Source: Gymnothorax reevesii
Lineage: Eukaryota; Chordata; Actinopteri; Anguilliformes; Muraenidae
NCBI GenBank assembly: GCA_029721435.1
Contig: CM056584.1
Span: 12,017,739 to 12,081,738, forward strand
Direction of reading: 5' to 3'
Length of the DNA stretch: 64,000 nt
A program made the translations under genes and the position numbers. The notes under the pieces were generated by a model. It did not search any database, was not told the origin of the DNA, and saw nothing but the letters and a program-made list of their open reading frames with translations. Below, piece by piece: positions 1 through 12,856 of this stretch (the stretch's first letter is position 1; each line of letters begins with the position of its first letter).

Positions 1-295
1 AGAGGGCATCGGAAACATGGTGGCGATAGAGGCGAGCAGGGGTACGTTTCACAAAACCATAGTTGCTAACAATGCTAACTATGTTAGCAACACGCATAGT
101 TCGACCATAAACAATTAGTGTGAATGTGCCTCATTCTAGTTTCCGATGACACCAGTGGTTTTGACTTTAATTGATACCTTTTTATTATTTATTCACAATA
201 TTTTATTTTTATATCACGTAGTGTTTTTTGCTCATTTATACTGTGTATAGTTGAATTTGTCTAAATATAATGTTGTTTTTATTGTCGTAATTGTT

Positions 296-402
296 TCGTG
301 CTGTCTTCTAGACCAGGTTGCTCTTGGAAAAGGGATTTTTAATCTCAATGTGTCTTTTTTTACCTGGTTAAATAAAGGATAAATAAATAAAAAAAAAAAC
401 AA
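296..402 (+). repeat. 3' tail of a LINE-type retrotransposon
   Basis: The stretch reads GACCAGGTTGCTCTTGGAAA, TTTTTAATCTCAATGTG, TACCTGGTTAAATAAAGG and then an A-rich tail. This is a standard 3' end of fish non-LTR elements as I remember them. No coding part is present; the copy is 5'-truncated. Confidence 0.65.
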
Positions 403-589
403 TGGTTCCAACTAAGTTAGCATTTGTGCTTTTGGGGAACGCGCCCCTGCGTGAGGCTGTCTCGTCTGCATTTGAAAAGTTTTCAAAACTCCGAACAGAA
501 TTGACGGGTGAGGAAATGACATGATGATATCGACGCGAAGACATCAGGCTTTAAAGGAGAGGGAGGAAGTGGGGAATTCAGTTGTGGAA

Positions 590-1310
590 AGAGTGAGGGA
601 GGTAGAAGAAAAGCAGCGCGCCGAAGACCTGTGTTTTTTTACCTGTGTTTGTCACACACCTGCCTGATTTTTATTCTTGTGCGAGAAACCTCATCCAAAA
701 ACAGAGGAGTCCCCAGGAAAAAATTTAAAAGCCTCTATTGGTTTCTCCAAGAGGGATCCAAACAGCTCCCTGTGAAGTCTGCACTCATCGGGAGGGTGGA
801 GGCAACTCCGCTTTAATATCAGAGGCACACAGCCGCAGCTACGGCAGTCACACCGCCGCGGAGAGCCGAGTGCGCGGGAGCGGAGATGAGAAGGGAACTG
901 CTGAGGAAAAGTGGGGGAATCGAAAAGACAGAGAGAGGGGGGGAGAAAGAAGGAGTGGGGGGAGGGGGGGGGGAAGAGGGAATCTTCAAAAACCTGTCAG
1001 AGCGCTACAGGTGCTTCTGCAGTCCCAGACGGCGTACCGCCGAGCGCTGGCACCGGCAGTCAAAACAAACAGCCGGGGGAGGGGCTGTTTATTTGGGTAG
1101 GAAGAGAGGGAGAGGGGGGGGGCAGCACAACTTAATTACATGAAACTGGGTGTGGGAAAAAAGCCTGGTCAGCTGTACAGGCCGCCATCCATCTTAGAGA
1201 GACCAGCTCCTGGCGCTGCTGCTGCAAACTCTCCCGAACCTGAGAAGCCTGGAGTCGGAGCGAGAGACGGCGGTTCTGTGTTCGGGCTGGAGTGGGTGCT
1301 GCAAGCCTGA
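590..1310. promoter_or_regulatory. CpG- and purine-rich block, possible promoter
   Basis: The block has more CpG than its surroundings (GCAGCGCGCCGAAG, CACCGCCGCGGAGAGCCGAG, GGCGTACCGCCGAGCGC). A long G-rich purine run at 900-990 includes GGGGGGAGGGGGGGGGG and could form a G-quadruplex. No conserved ORF. It could be a CpG-island promoter or 5' UTR of an unseen gene. Confidence 0.3.
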
Positions 1311-1330
1311 GTTCATCTTTGATGTTTGTT

Positions 1331-2405
1331 TACTGTCATCATCATTTTATTCCACAAATGCACAGAGTAGTCCAGGAGTATTTACTGAACATTGTCACTC
1401 AACTGCAGCCTTTGAGGCTCTGTACTCTATTCCTTTGGATTTCATAACGATGTGTGTGACGTTAACGTAAAGACCATCCTAGACGGCCATATTGTGTACA
1501 GCATATTGGATTTGACACCCTGGACTTCATTGTGTGTATAATTCAGTCTGCTGCATGTAGGACAAGTGCAAATTTTTTGCAAAGATGTGGTGGTGTTAGA
1601 TTAGTGAGGCTTCAGTGATAAAATTGTAGAAAGTATTGTGGCATTTTATCAGAGGGTAAAAATGGAAGTTTGAGCCAGCAGTAGCGTAAACACACAAACG
1701 CACACGCATACACACACACACAAGCCAAAAAAAAAACTCCAAATGTTTCAAGTTAAGGTGCCAGTCTGTGACTGTGAATAATCTATTTTGGCTGACGTGT
1801 AATCTTGGATTCAGGCACCATCCCTTCGGAGATGCAAGCTGTTCCCTGTATTCTTCAGCGAAGAGAGCTGTCACGCTGCTCTGTGGGAATACTCTGCTTC
1901 TCCCAGCGAAGACTCTTAACCTGTGACAGCCTCAATAATCTCGCTGCTTCATCTGGATGCTGATTCTTCCATCGACCTGCTGCCACTGCTCACAGCCGCC
2001 ACATTCACCCACTCGATTTGCCTAAACTGCCCCCCCCCCCCCCCAAAAAAAAAATGAACCCCTCCAGACTGCCTCTGCTCCCCAGTTGCATAGCAACGTG
2101 GTTTGCGGTTTGCTGCTGTGCAGCAGAGGGGTGATATGAGAGTCTGAGGTCACAGGGGCATCTGATGGTAGAGGACCAATGGGGCTTTGTGCTTTTGTGA
2201 TGTTATGTTGCCTTTTTCATGATGTATGGATTGCGGGTAGGTGTAAGACATGGAGGGTACTCTCTGAGGGTTCGTGGAGGGCTGTGGGATGGTACAGAGT
2301 GGATGAGTGTGCATGGCTGCAACGTGAGGGTGGCAAATTGAGCGATTTTGGTTGGGGGATGGGGGCAGGTGACTGAAGTATACTGTGGGTTGTGTGTGTG
2401 TGAAA
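1331..2405. other. No gene recognised
   Basis: Unremarkable sequence with a poly-C and poly-A junction at about 2030-2054. No exon, element end or RNA gene seen. Confidence 0.5.
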
Positions 2406-3406
2406 GAAAACTCTTAACATTAACTGGTGTGGTCAGTTTTCATTAATAACACAAACCTGTCAACTCTCAGGCATTCTGCATTAGTTTTACTGGAATATTT
2501 ATGTGCCCCTGCTGTAGTCCGCAACTATTAAATCAACGCATGTGTAAGAGATTCTCGCGCAGAATCGAAGTCCTTGTGCATGGAGGTTTATCAGTTTCAA
2601 CTGCATTATGACTCCGGACTTCTCGCGCTTTTATTTACTTAGGGCTTGGAAGCAATTCATTTGTCTCATTATCGTTTAAATGAAACAAGAGCACTCAGAG
2701 AGCGCACCTCCGCCACGCCAAGGCAAATCGGTGCATTAGTTATTTTCGTTGGCTGATGTAGGGTGGTGTTACATTCCACTGTCAGGTGGCAGCAAAACCC
2801 AAAAGCACGCCGATTATAAATCTGGCCCATTGGAAAGACTTCAAATCTCTGCCAGCATAGCTGGATTTGAACTTTGGCCTATATCTCAGCTGAACTTTGG
2901 CCTAGTTATGCCAAAATTTAACCACTTGTTCCTCTTGTGCTACTCTAAGATCCTGCAAAGTTTGTTAAAAATCGATGCAGCCGTTTTTGAGAGAACCTGC
3001 TAACAGACAAACAGACAAACAGATAAATGCCGGCAAAAACATACACCTCCTTAGCGGAGGTGAATAAGATCATTTGGAATGCTTTCATGCAATTCCATTG
3101 CTTCCAATGATCTCATTTCATTTGAACAGTTTAAACGATCGTGAAACACACACATTTCTCCCAACCCCTGGGTAAAGAAAAGCGTGAGAAGTCTGGTGTC
3201 ATAACGCAGTTGAAACAGATAAACCTCCATGCACAAGGCCTTTAATTCTGTGAGAGAATGTCTTAAATATGTGCTGATTGAATAGTTGCTGACTACAGCA
3301 GGTGAATGTAAATATACCACTAAAACTCACGCGGAATGCATGAGAATTGACAGGTGTGCGTTATTAATAAAAACTGACCACACCTGATAATGTTGAGAGA
3401 GTTTTC
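2406..3406. mobile_element. Long foldback element with about 277-bp arms
   Basis: The left arm 2406-2681 and right arm 3128-3406 are reverse complements at roughly 85 percent by eye. Shared blocks include GGTGTGGTCAGTTTT, ACCTGTCAA, CTGCTGTAGTC, CTTGTGCATGGAGGTTTATC, TTTCAACTGC and ATCGTTTAAA. The 446-bp loop contains a different MITE (2705-3062). The outermost match is GAAAACTCT at both ends. There is no ORF of note. Percentage identity is an eye estimate. Confidence 0.8.
2705..3062 (-). mobile_element. CACCTCCGCC-type MITE, copy 1
   Basis: The ends are CACCTCCGCCACGCCAAGGC and the reverse complement of CCTCCTTAGCGGAGGTG. The right part, reverse-complemented, has the typical run GGAGGTGTATGTTTTTGCCG, then GTTTGTCTGTTTGTCTGTTA and GCAGG. 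The same family occurs at 54590-54903. I recall this repeat type in many marine animals. It lies in the loop of the foldback element. Confidence 0.75.
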
Positions 3407-3780
3407 AAAGCTTTTGTAATGGTAATTTAAATGAATGATTGAAAACAGGTCACGGACAATCATTATTTTTAAGGGATGGTTTGAGCTTCCCCTATTGCCA
3501 GTTCACCAGCCGCCACTGGACTGGACAGTGCACTGGTCCAATCAGAAGTACGGCCCACAAAGAGTCATCACCACATACAGGGATGGCCCACAGCCTGCTT
3601 TCCCTAAAATGCAGGATTGAAAGGAAAGGCCAGCCACTGATGTTAGCCTTACCCACGGGCTGGGCCATTAAATATTTCATACAGCACAGCTCCACTTCCA
3701 GGGCCCCCCAATGATCAGCGATCAGCCTGTGACCTTACAGCTGCAGGGGGGGCCTGTTCAAAATTCAGGGCTTCCCCTAT

Positions 3781-3804
3781 ACACACACACACACACACAC
3801 ACAC
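3781..3804. repeat. (CA)n microsatellite
   Basis: Twelve uninterrupted CA/AC units. Confidence 0.95.
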
Positions 3805-4780
3805 CCCAGTGTGACTCATTACTATCACAGCACTGAGCCCAGCTGCGAATCCAAGCGCAAAGACAGACACACAGTCATAGCCGCTTACAAACACACACTC
3901 TTGAGCATGCGGACATGCTGCATCCATCACTAATACGCACATACGGACGAGGGTAAGACCTACTGAGTCTCAGTAAGTATAGAATAGAGTAGCGCACTAG
4001 TTTGCCATTCACCTCTTTGAGCTGGATTCTTGCTTTTACACTGATAGCCCTCAATATTATTAGTTATCTTATTCAGGGTAATAATTCAGTGTATGCGATT
4101 TGCGCTAACCTGTTTGAATAAAACTTCAGGTATAGCACTAATGTTAATTATTTAGACTGTGAGTGGGCTGGCTGGCTGTCGCGCTCTTGTTGTAACACAT
4201 CTTTGAAACCTGAAGAACTCAGTTGTTTTGTTATAATACAGATTGCAATCCAGCTTAAAGCACTGTGCCATCTTTGAAAAAAAAAAAATAGATTTTTGGA
4301 TGGATGTAGAAGTATGAAAAAGGAACTTAATGCTGGCAATGAAGATCCTAAAACGTCCTGCTGAATGGGAGGTGTCTGATTTGCCAGGAATGACTCCCAC
4401 TCCATCTTTGTGTTGGTGTAGTGGATAAGTAGTTTACAAAAAAAAATGGAAACTCCCCACAAGGGTAATGTACATTTATTTTCAAAAATCTGCAAACAAT
4501 TTCAACCATTTAACTGATAAGTTAATCATGGAGCATACCCACTCATGAAATTATTTGCAAATCGATCATTGATGGAGAGTGTCTGAACCTCATTATAAAT
4601 TTTCCAGTGGATTTAACTTCAGAAGCAAACAATGGCTCTTTTCTCATCCTGAAGCACAGTACTCTTAGGACAGAACTATGTCATCACTGGATAAAGTTGA
4701 TCATTCAGAATAACTTAACCCATAAAGTACTTAATTTTTACTCTCCCTGTCCCTCCTAAAGTTAATCATTCATCATTTTA

Positions 4781-5110
4781 GCCCCCGGACGAAGTCGGAC
4801 AAATACTATGGATTCATGCTCATCGTCTCAACCGCCGCCACATCCGCGTCCGTAGACACTTCCTTGTAGACGCTGTACAGGCTGTAATTTATTACCGATT
4901 ACTTTCATATTTGATATGGACATATTAGATTTCACTTATGACGCCATGGTTGGTTGCCATGGTGACAGTATTGGCCAAATAATGTGCTACAAAGGGGAGA
5001 AGCGGGATTTTGGGGGCGCAACACCCATGCAGTTGCGGCCGACCGGACTATCTGGTTTAGTTGGAAAATGCCCTTCAAAAGGACCAACATATATTTTGCA
5101 CCTTGTGTAA
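4781..5110. repeat. Probable interspersed repeat
   Basis: The text CCCCCGGACGAAGTCGGACA, CGCCGCCACATCCGCGTCCG, and GCCATGGTTGGTTGCCATGG looks like a moderately decayed member of a dispersed fish repeat. Boundaries unknown. ORFs across it are not supported. Confidence 0.4.
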
Positions 5111-5404
5111 ATGAAGCAAGGATTTGCACTTTGACTCAACGGCACAGCAAATTCGGTCATTCCCTATGGTAAGCCGGTGCCAGTGGTGTGGATGACCATT
5201 CATGGTCCAATGAAAACATGAAATCAGTTGATGATCGTGGTCATGGGCCACCTGTACTTCAATACTGTATATTGTGTAATTTTCGGGAAAAGTATTCTGT
5301 TTAAACGCAATAATTTTATAAAAGGGAATGAGTTAAGGGATAACACTGTCGCCTGACTGTATATACGTGCAGTACACGTGCTCACAAGAGCACACATCCA
5401 GAGA

Positions 5405-5416
5405 CACACGTGCGTG

Positions 5417-5484
<68 letters not shown>
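5405..5484. repeat. (CA)n microsatellite
   Basis: About 60 bp of CACACA preceded by GTGCGTGCGCGCG. Confidence 0.95.
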
Positions 5485-6055
5485 TTCAATCTCTGTAAAA
5501 GCATGCAGTAATGGTTCCAGAGGGAAGCTCTGCTTGACAGGTAAATGGTAAAGTGATGGAGCACCGAAATTCACAGGAAATCCATCATTCTTATGCCTGC
5601 CTTTTCTTACTGGTTTATTACCAACGTTATTGAACATATCAAAACTACAACCATAAAACTCGCTAGGCGGACTGCACCATTTTTTGGGGGGGGATCAGTG
5701 TCACCTGCAACAATAACTTTCCTGGACGGTGGATCCTTCTCAGTGGAGACTCAACAACAGAGTGTCAGTGAATGGACAGTAATCTGTGGTTTATGATTTT
5801 TTTTATTCCTGGTGGAAAATGCTGCAAGTTACTGCAGAATTCAATCCGTCCCCAAATCTTTTACATCCCTTCATCTTTCACCTTTCTGATCACTGTCCCT
5901 ATATTATTCTTCTCCTCTACCTTTCTCCCATCCTCTCTCCATCTTTATCTCTTTTCTCCCTCGCTTTCAATCAGATTCCCTCGTTCTTTTGCACTGTTTT
6001 CTCTCCCATCCTCCACCTTATCACAGATCTCACATTCCTCTAAGCAACTGAGCGT

Positions 6056-6460
6056 TATATTCTGAGAGTTAAATTCAGGGTTTCTGATCCTTGGTGTCAT
6101 TCTCAGTGTTAGATTCTAAGTGTTAAGCTCTCAGTGTTATACAGACAGTGTTAGATTCCGGGTTTTAAACAGTGGATTTCATGCCCTCAGTGTTGTATTT
6201 TCAGTGTTACTTTAAGTTTTATATGTTGCATGCTGGACTCTATCATACTCTTAATGTTGGATGTTTAGTATTAGACTCTGTGTCATATGGTCAGTGTAAG
6301 ATTCATGGTTTTAGACCCCCAGTGTCATGATTTCAGTGTGAAACCCCCTGTGATACTCCCAGTGTAAAACTCTCATTTTAAATTTTTGGTGTTAGACCCT
6401 CAGAGTTATATTCCAGTATTAGACTCTCCACATCACTCTGAATGTTAGATTCCATTATGT
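6056..6460. repeat. Diverged minisatellite (about 17-18 bp unit)
   Basis: Repeats of a unit near CTCAGTGTTAGATTCT, for example CATTCTCAGTGTTAGATTCT, then AAGTGTTAAGCTCTCAGTGT. Units vary strongly. No coding content. Confidence 0.8.
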
Positions 6461-8940
6461 GTCTCCGTGGATCTTCCTGACTCTGTTTTCACTCTGTATG
6501 CAGGAAGCTGCCATCTTTTAAAGGTGACCTTTAAGTTTAGCAAGGCTGCTGAGCACCTTAGTCCAAAGTCTGGAGACATTCTGTTCCATAGGTTTGCACT
6601 CCAACTCTTAAAAAAGCATTGCTAATTGAATGGCCGGTTATCCTGTTGGATAGCTAATTAGGCAAGCGTGCCAAATTAGGCTTTAAATGAAAACCCACTG
6701 GGATGGCGGGTCTGAAGTAACAGGTTTGGACACCAACGCTTCATTCCAAACAGCCTCTTCACTCAAGGCTAGCAATATCCCTCCCTTTGCTCAAGAAAAA
6801 AGAAAAAAATAACAGCCTGTGCTTATGAGAGCCATCCATTAGAAACTATGGCAACACTTTCGAACGAGAGGTTGATAGTGACTTCTGTGAATGTTCTTCT
6901 CGATGACACAATTGAGAGGCAGCAAGAGTGACAGATCTCTGTCCTTTGCCGTCAGCAGTTTAATTTATGGCTGGCATTTTTCCCAGACTTCATCCTCAGA
7001 GATGCAGCACTACTGTATCAGATTTCAACGCACAGTTTAGAGGGCGGCCATCAACCACTCAAAGGTCTTGTGCTGCCGCTGTGTAATTTGTTGTTCTTTT
7101 TCGTGGCTCTCAGAACACTAGATTGTCTCTGGCAGGAATAAAGAGTGACAGCTGTTGTGTCTAAGAGAAAAGGACTTGCTTTTCCACTTCCTAAAGGCTG
7201 CTTTGCCCCCAGTGATTTCTCCTCAAATCTGTGTTGGCCAACGAACTGCGCTCTCCCCTGCTCACATTCCACTCTCCCCCGCCCACAATTCTTTACCCAA
7301 TGAGAGACAGGAAAGCGCTTGTGATTGACAGGTAACAACTTGTTACTCTGGGATTCGCGCGCTATTCTGTCAGCTCAATTTTCTACTCTAGTCAGCTTAT
7401 TTATCTTGATCGACAGTTACAAAAAAAAAAGCACGGGAGACTGGAATGTTCTTTCAGTTATGTTATGGGACGGACGAGACGTTTTTCATTTTCTTCTCGT
7501 AACAATACGCCGTTTGTGTGTTTTTCACTCTTTTGGGAGTGGTGTGATTTACTTGACAGATTCATTTTCTTGGAGGAGCCACCCCTTTGCTGAGGGTCAG
7601 AATGCAGAAATGTGAAGTCGTCGAATGCCTCTTTGAATTAATCAAATAGAAACATCAGACTTCAAAATGCACTGATAAAACTGTATGAAACGCAATTCTA
7701 AATTTGCATACACTGAAAGGTATGAATATGTACCAAAAATTAAGTTACATGTAGTGGTCATGGCATTTGCCTGAAAAAACTAACTGTACCTCTTGCATAT
7801 GGTTGGTATTTGAGCTCCATACAACATCCTTAACTGCTGCCACATCTCCCCACCCACAAAGATGACATCTTTGGAGAACATTCAAGCAAAGTTAATCTCT
7901 CTCCTGCAAAGTGATTCCAACTCTTAATGCCCTAGGGCTTTTGAAGGCGATGAAATGCAGGTAACTGGAGCGACATTGGGGGACTTGAGAGGACATCATA
8001 CTTTCCTCCTTTAACGATGCATCGTTTGAGAGCCCTGAGACAGCTTAATTATGTTGGGGGACGCGCCCCTATCCTGAGTCAAGATGGGTCAGACTGAGTG
8101 ACTGACAAGGCTGTCAGAGAGAGATGAGGAACAGGGGGGCGCAATGCTTTTAGCACTGATTAATGGGCTGCTTCCAGAAAATGAGGAGGTATGGAATCTC
8201 ACAGCAAGAATAAATTTGCCGTGACACAGTTTATCAGATTGTGTTCTTTTTGCCCTTTTTGAAGAGTAATTTTTTGAAAATTCCGAGCCACTGTGGCAGA
8301 TTAGCGTTCTTGATTGACCAGTTCTCATCGTTGCTTTCAATCGTGAGTAGTGGTCCTTACTAGCTACCGCGAAAGACTCCCATGTCAACTCTGTAGGATG
8401 TTCAAAAACATTGAAATGCAAATGACTGCAATGACGCATGTAACCCTGTGTGGAGGATGACTCATGTCTGCGTGGAAGCTGGCTAACAGAAAGCCATTCA
8501 ACTTGGCTGTGTTATTGTCACCTGCATTTCGACTGGCCCGTTCAATTGAGATCCGCTTCGAAACACAGAAGGACGCCGTGACTCGCATTCATGGTCTCGC
8601 TTTGAGCCCAAGTCACAAGAGTTTGTTCTTTTTTCATCTCGTGCCGTAGACTTATTTACAGTTAGTTCAACAGTTGCATCCTGAGAAATGCGTAGCTGTT
8701 TGTTGTTAGTCATGAACCGATACAGTCTTCTCCTTTGATTGTCCCCACCTCTTTGCTCTCACACAAATGTAATACCGTCTTTCCACACAATTTAATTCAC
8801 TGGGGGAAGTAAACATTCCCAAGAGCTTTTAAGAGAATGCCTTCTCTTTTTTACCCGGAAATTAGCTGTCATAAAAACAATGAAGCTGAATCATGCGTGT
8901 ACTCAGAACGCAATAAAAGAAAAGATAAGCCCATATTGGC
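6461..8940. other. No gene recognised
   Basis: Mostly non-repetitive DNA. Short ORFs lack any family resemblance. I see no element termini. Confidence 0.5.
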
Positions 8941-8944
8941 TTAG

Positions 8945-9072
8945 CCCTGGAGAACCCACAGGGTCAAATTTGACCTCACCTAATTAGCCCCTACCCTACA
9001 TTAGCAGATGTCGATCTTTATGCTAAGTTAATATTTTTCTTGAGGAAAAAATATGTCTTGGGTTCTCCAGGG
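8945..9072. mobile_element. piggyBac-type MITE with TTAG target duplication
   Basis: The 128-bp element has 14-bp perfect inverted ends, CCCTGGAGAACCCA and TGGGTTCTCCAGGG. TTAG lies on both sides (8941-8944 and 9073-9076). Termini beginning CCC and a TTAA-like duplication are characteristic of piggyBac elements; here the duplicated site is TTAG. The short interior includes CAGGGTCAAATTTGACCTC, itself partly palindromic. Confidence 0.85.
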
Positions 9073-9487
9073 TTAGGGACAGAGGTGGAAAGTATCTGCT
9101 TGTTAAGTATAGGACCTCCTCAGTACTTCGTTCTAATTCCCTGGATGTACTAATTAGTGCCATTCCTCATCCAGGAGGCAGGCGTAATTGGTGAAAATCA
9201 GCTATGTCCATCGTTAGACGAAATCAATGAGGGAACTTCTGCTTTCCGCACCCCGGGACAGTGCAACCCTGCAGAACACATGCTTTCTTAGCTTCCAGCG
9301 TTACAATTAACTCCCTCCACGAAGCCCTTTATGCACATATTTCGGTGCAATCCCACACCCAAAGCTCAGCAGGGTTGGCCGTTTGAGGACTGGGCTCCAT
9401 AACCAGGCACCTTTATGAACTTCTGCCAACTGCTACTTTATTCACCTCTGTGTTTGTCATTGTTTTCCCCCACTGGAGGTAATTCAA

Positions 9488-9731
9488 CATTCTCATTCCG
9501 ACTGATCATGTAGTGACGCTTTCTGACCAAGCGTCAATACACAACAAAAATGGAGCCTTTTGGCGTCCTTATTGATGTTTACGGTTAGGGTTCAGGGTGG
9601 GGTTAGGGGTAAGGGGGAAGGGTTCGTATTGACAATGACATTTAATCAGGATGCCAAATGCCTCTTTTTTCCTTTGTATGACGATGCTTGGTCAGAAAGC
9701 GTCACTATACGAAGCATCGAGATGAGAATGG
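9488..9731. mobile_element. MITE family B, copy 1
   Basis: The element has a 22-bp perfect inverted repeat, TAGTGACGCTTTCTGACCAA plus GC at 9511-9532 and its complement at 9686-9707. Weaker symmetry extends outward to CATTCTCAT at both ends. The interior has telomere-like GGTTAGGG words. A related copy is at 56270-56475. Confidence 0.8.
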
Positions 9732-12419
9732 GCTCGGCACTTTGGGGGCTACAGCCTGGGGTTACCCTTCCTGCTAATTTATAATGTATTTTTGTGATGG
9801 TAAAAAAGGCTACACAAGAAAACTAGACCTGATTTCACCTGGATAAGAGGACGTGGAGGGATAAATACTGACTCCTGGCAGCACTGAAGATGAATGAGAG
9901 AGAGAGAGCCACTCCTGTGAAAAAGCCGCCAGCCAGGCTGAGCTGTGGTACACAGGCAGAGCTCTTTTAGACTGCGCTGCATTTTTCTTTCTCTTAATGA
10001 ATTCACAGCGTATGAGCTAAGTGTTATACCGGCCTGTTTTTCTTTAGCTGTACGTCACGTACTCCTGAACCAGTATGTAACGAGGGAAGGTTTTTTAACG
10101 CAGTGAAATATAGAAATTCTCATCTCGCCTACCCACCACAGTCTCTGCATTTGCTCTCTTGTAAAATCGATGCAATTAAATGCAGTGAAACTGCTATCTT
10201 GTAGCACTAACCTTTCCTGCGGCGGAGAGGAAATTCTCAGGTAAATGTTGATATAATGTGTTATTACATAACCTAATACACAATCAATAATGTGTCATAT
10301 AGTGTGAAATGGTGCGCAGGGAAGTGTGGATTTAATGTGGGATACCTGCGCTTCTGGGGCATATACCTGTCTGCTCTGTGGGTGATTGATGTGTCCCAGC
10401 CCACCCTAGAGACAGTGTATGTACACAGTTTGGGTGCCCCTGTTGCACCCCTGCTCCCCCTATGGCTAGTCAGAGTATTACAATAAGTAGGCAAAAGTCT
10501 CATGTTCATTCATGAGGGATGTGTGTCCTCTCAATTTCTGTTTTTCTCTCTCTTTAGCTCACTCCATCTCAGGTCCCTTCTCCCTGACTCCTCTCTCTGT
10601 CTGACTCATATTCATGCTTAAACGTCTCCCTTCTCTTGATCTCAATTTCACATTTGAATGCCAGTTAGCTTTGCTGGAAGGCTAAATATACAATTAGAAC
10701 GCCAGAGCATATACTGACATAAACACGCAACATTAGCAATACCGGGCGGAATAATAGTTAACGGCCAATGAAGGACAAAATAAAGATCTATTGCTGGAAG
10801 ACAAACACATAAAATTTACGATGGACCGTAATATATCTTTCTTGTATGGATGATAATCGCCGTCTCATAATTTATGATGCATAAAAAAAGCACTGTGCTG
10901 TCCAAGCCTCACTGTCACCAAAGCTCTCACACTCTCTCTTTCTCTTTCCCTTTCTATCTCCCAATCTCTCCCTCTCTCCATCATTTCTCTTTCTTTTCTC
11001 TTTGTCTCTCCCTCACTTTACTCCAGTTTCCCCTCCTCTCTCTCTCCCTCTCCCTCCTGCTCCCTGACACTATTTCTCTCCCTCTCTATTCTTCTTTTCC
11101 TCCCTTTCTCCCTTGCTTTTTTCCTCTCCCCTTTCTCTCTCTCTCTCTCTCTCTTCCAGGCAGCATGTTTACTATTCTGATACATTTTCTCTGTGTCTGA
11201 ATGAGAGACTGGAGTTTTGAAGGTGAAATGGGACAGCTGCCCAGTTTTTTGCCTGTTTTGTATGACGAGTGAACGCTGCCTGACAGCGAGCCCTATTTGC
11301 GTTTCTCACCCAGAAACCTGTCACACCCTCCCTCCCTCCCTCCAGCACCCGCCAAACTCCGCCGCTGATTCGGAATAAACCTCTTCCCTTTACCGCGACT
11401 GAAACTCTGTCCTAAATTTAATCTTGAGCCCTCAAATCAAAGCCATGCTAACTCAGTCAGATAAACCAGGAATCTCGCCTGTGCGGACTGCCGTGGAAAC
11501 AGGTGTGTGCAGGTGTTCGGTGAATGTTGGAGCATGGTACTGAGTGAGGGAGGAATAGCAGGGCATCTCTTCTGCATCTCGTTAGCTAGTCCTGTCGCCC
11601 TCGAAAGCAGCACGAGGCTGCTCTGTGTTGGAAAGTTTGCCTGTTTCAATCCAGGACATGACCTGAGGAAGACTGAACATCCATCCTTTATGGGGGGCAA
11701 CACTGCCGGGGAGGAGTAATCAAATTTGGCCCTAAAATTCAAATCTAGCCTTTGTTTTCTGTTCTCCACGGTAATTAGCTGTGCAAATAGCAACACATAT
11801 TGGCCAGATTGGCTGCAGATGTGACACCTTGATAAAGGTAGCGTGGAAAACCACTTGTCTGTAGCCTTCAAGAGCTGTGTTTTTATTTTCCCTGCTTAAA
11901 GCTATTGGTGCGCATTTGCGTGAACAACTCTTCCACCCTGCCTAAACTGAGCAGCACTGAATAGCAGTGGGACGGTAATGCTAACATTTGTTTGTTATTA
12001 ACCTGGTTTTCCTCCCTTACTTGGAAGGCGTGAAGCTTTTGTAAGCCTGATTCATCGCTGGAACCTGACTGGTCGTGAGAGACCAGAGATGAGCACTTCG
12101 GTGATTGTGGGTGAGCACAGATGGGTGCTAACAAGGTCATGCGCTAACAGGTTGTCGAGAGCATCATCGCTGCGGTGTTAGTACCAGGCGCTAGCAGCTA
12201 GCCCTGAGCACACACCTGTAAGAACAATATGAAGGAACCTCCAGACAGGAGGATGAGTCATATGGTTTGCCCTCATTACATCATGTTTAAAATAACCCAG
12301 CCTGGCGCCCTCTCAGTGTTGATCCTGGTTAAGAATATGCCGATGAGTGCTAGCAGTGGTTAGGAGTCTGTTGGAGGACTTGGAGTCTGTGAGTTGGATA
12401 TGCGCTTGTGTAGATGCAG
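9732..12419. other. No gene recognised
   Basis: Apart from the pyrimidine tract at 10919-11158, nothing identifiable. The 144-codon minus-strand frame at 11437-11871 has no known domain. Confidence 0.5.
10919..11158. repeat. Polypyrimidine tract
   Basis: 240 bp of CT-rich sequence (CTCTCC, TTTCTC) ending CTCTCTTCCAG. It looks like a strong splice acceptor on the plus strand, but no convincing exon follows. Confidence 0.85.
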
Positions 12420-12780
12420 GTGTGCATGGCCACGCGAGTGGAGAAGCACACAAACACTGAAAAATATGCACACGCGCACCTGCGTGCACAGACATGCAAA
12501 CAAACTGGCGTGCCAAGATGCAGGCGGACACACAAGAGGTGCAGTTATGCACGCTCATGAAACACGCACGCGCGCGCGCACACACACACACACATTCTTA
12601 CACATACCCACACACTCTCACCAACACACACAGAAACTAACTTTTCCCCACAAGCACACGCATGCACCTGCACCCAGGTACGCACACAACACTCACCGAC
12701 ACACACACACACACACACACACACGCAGAAGCAAGTGCACAAGCACATGAACACACAACAATCACAAAAACAGAGATGCA
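12420..12780. repeat. CA-rich microsatellite region
   Basis: Pure CA runs at about 12563-12594 and 12700-12724 are joined by CACACGCGCACC-like degenerate sequence. ORFs on both strands are artefacts of this composition. Confidence 0.9.
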
Positions 12781-12856
12781 CTCATCCACAAATGCAGACT
12801 TCTCCTTTCTTTCCAGTCATAACAAACTCAGGCGATTACAAATAGGCAGAATTGGA

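Noticed and set aside
10385..10410. GWDTS on the minus strand as a possible rab26 switch II exon
   Set aside because: The flanking residues do not match AGQE and there is no splice context.
11140..11230. Strong acceptor-like CTCTTCCAG followed by GCAGCATG
   Set aside because: No donor or conserved frame follows; the pyrimidine tract is a simple repeat.
11437..11871. 144-codon minus-strand ORF
   Set aside because: No domain and no splice sites fitting a gene model.
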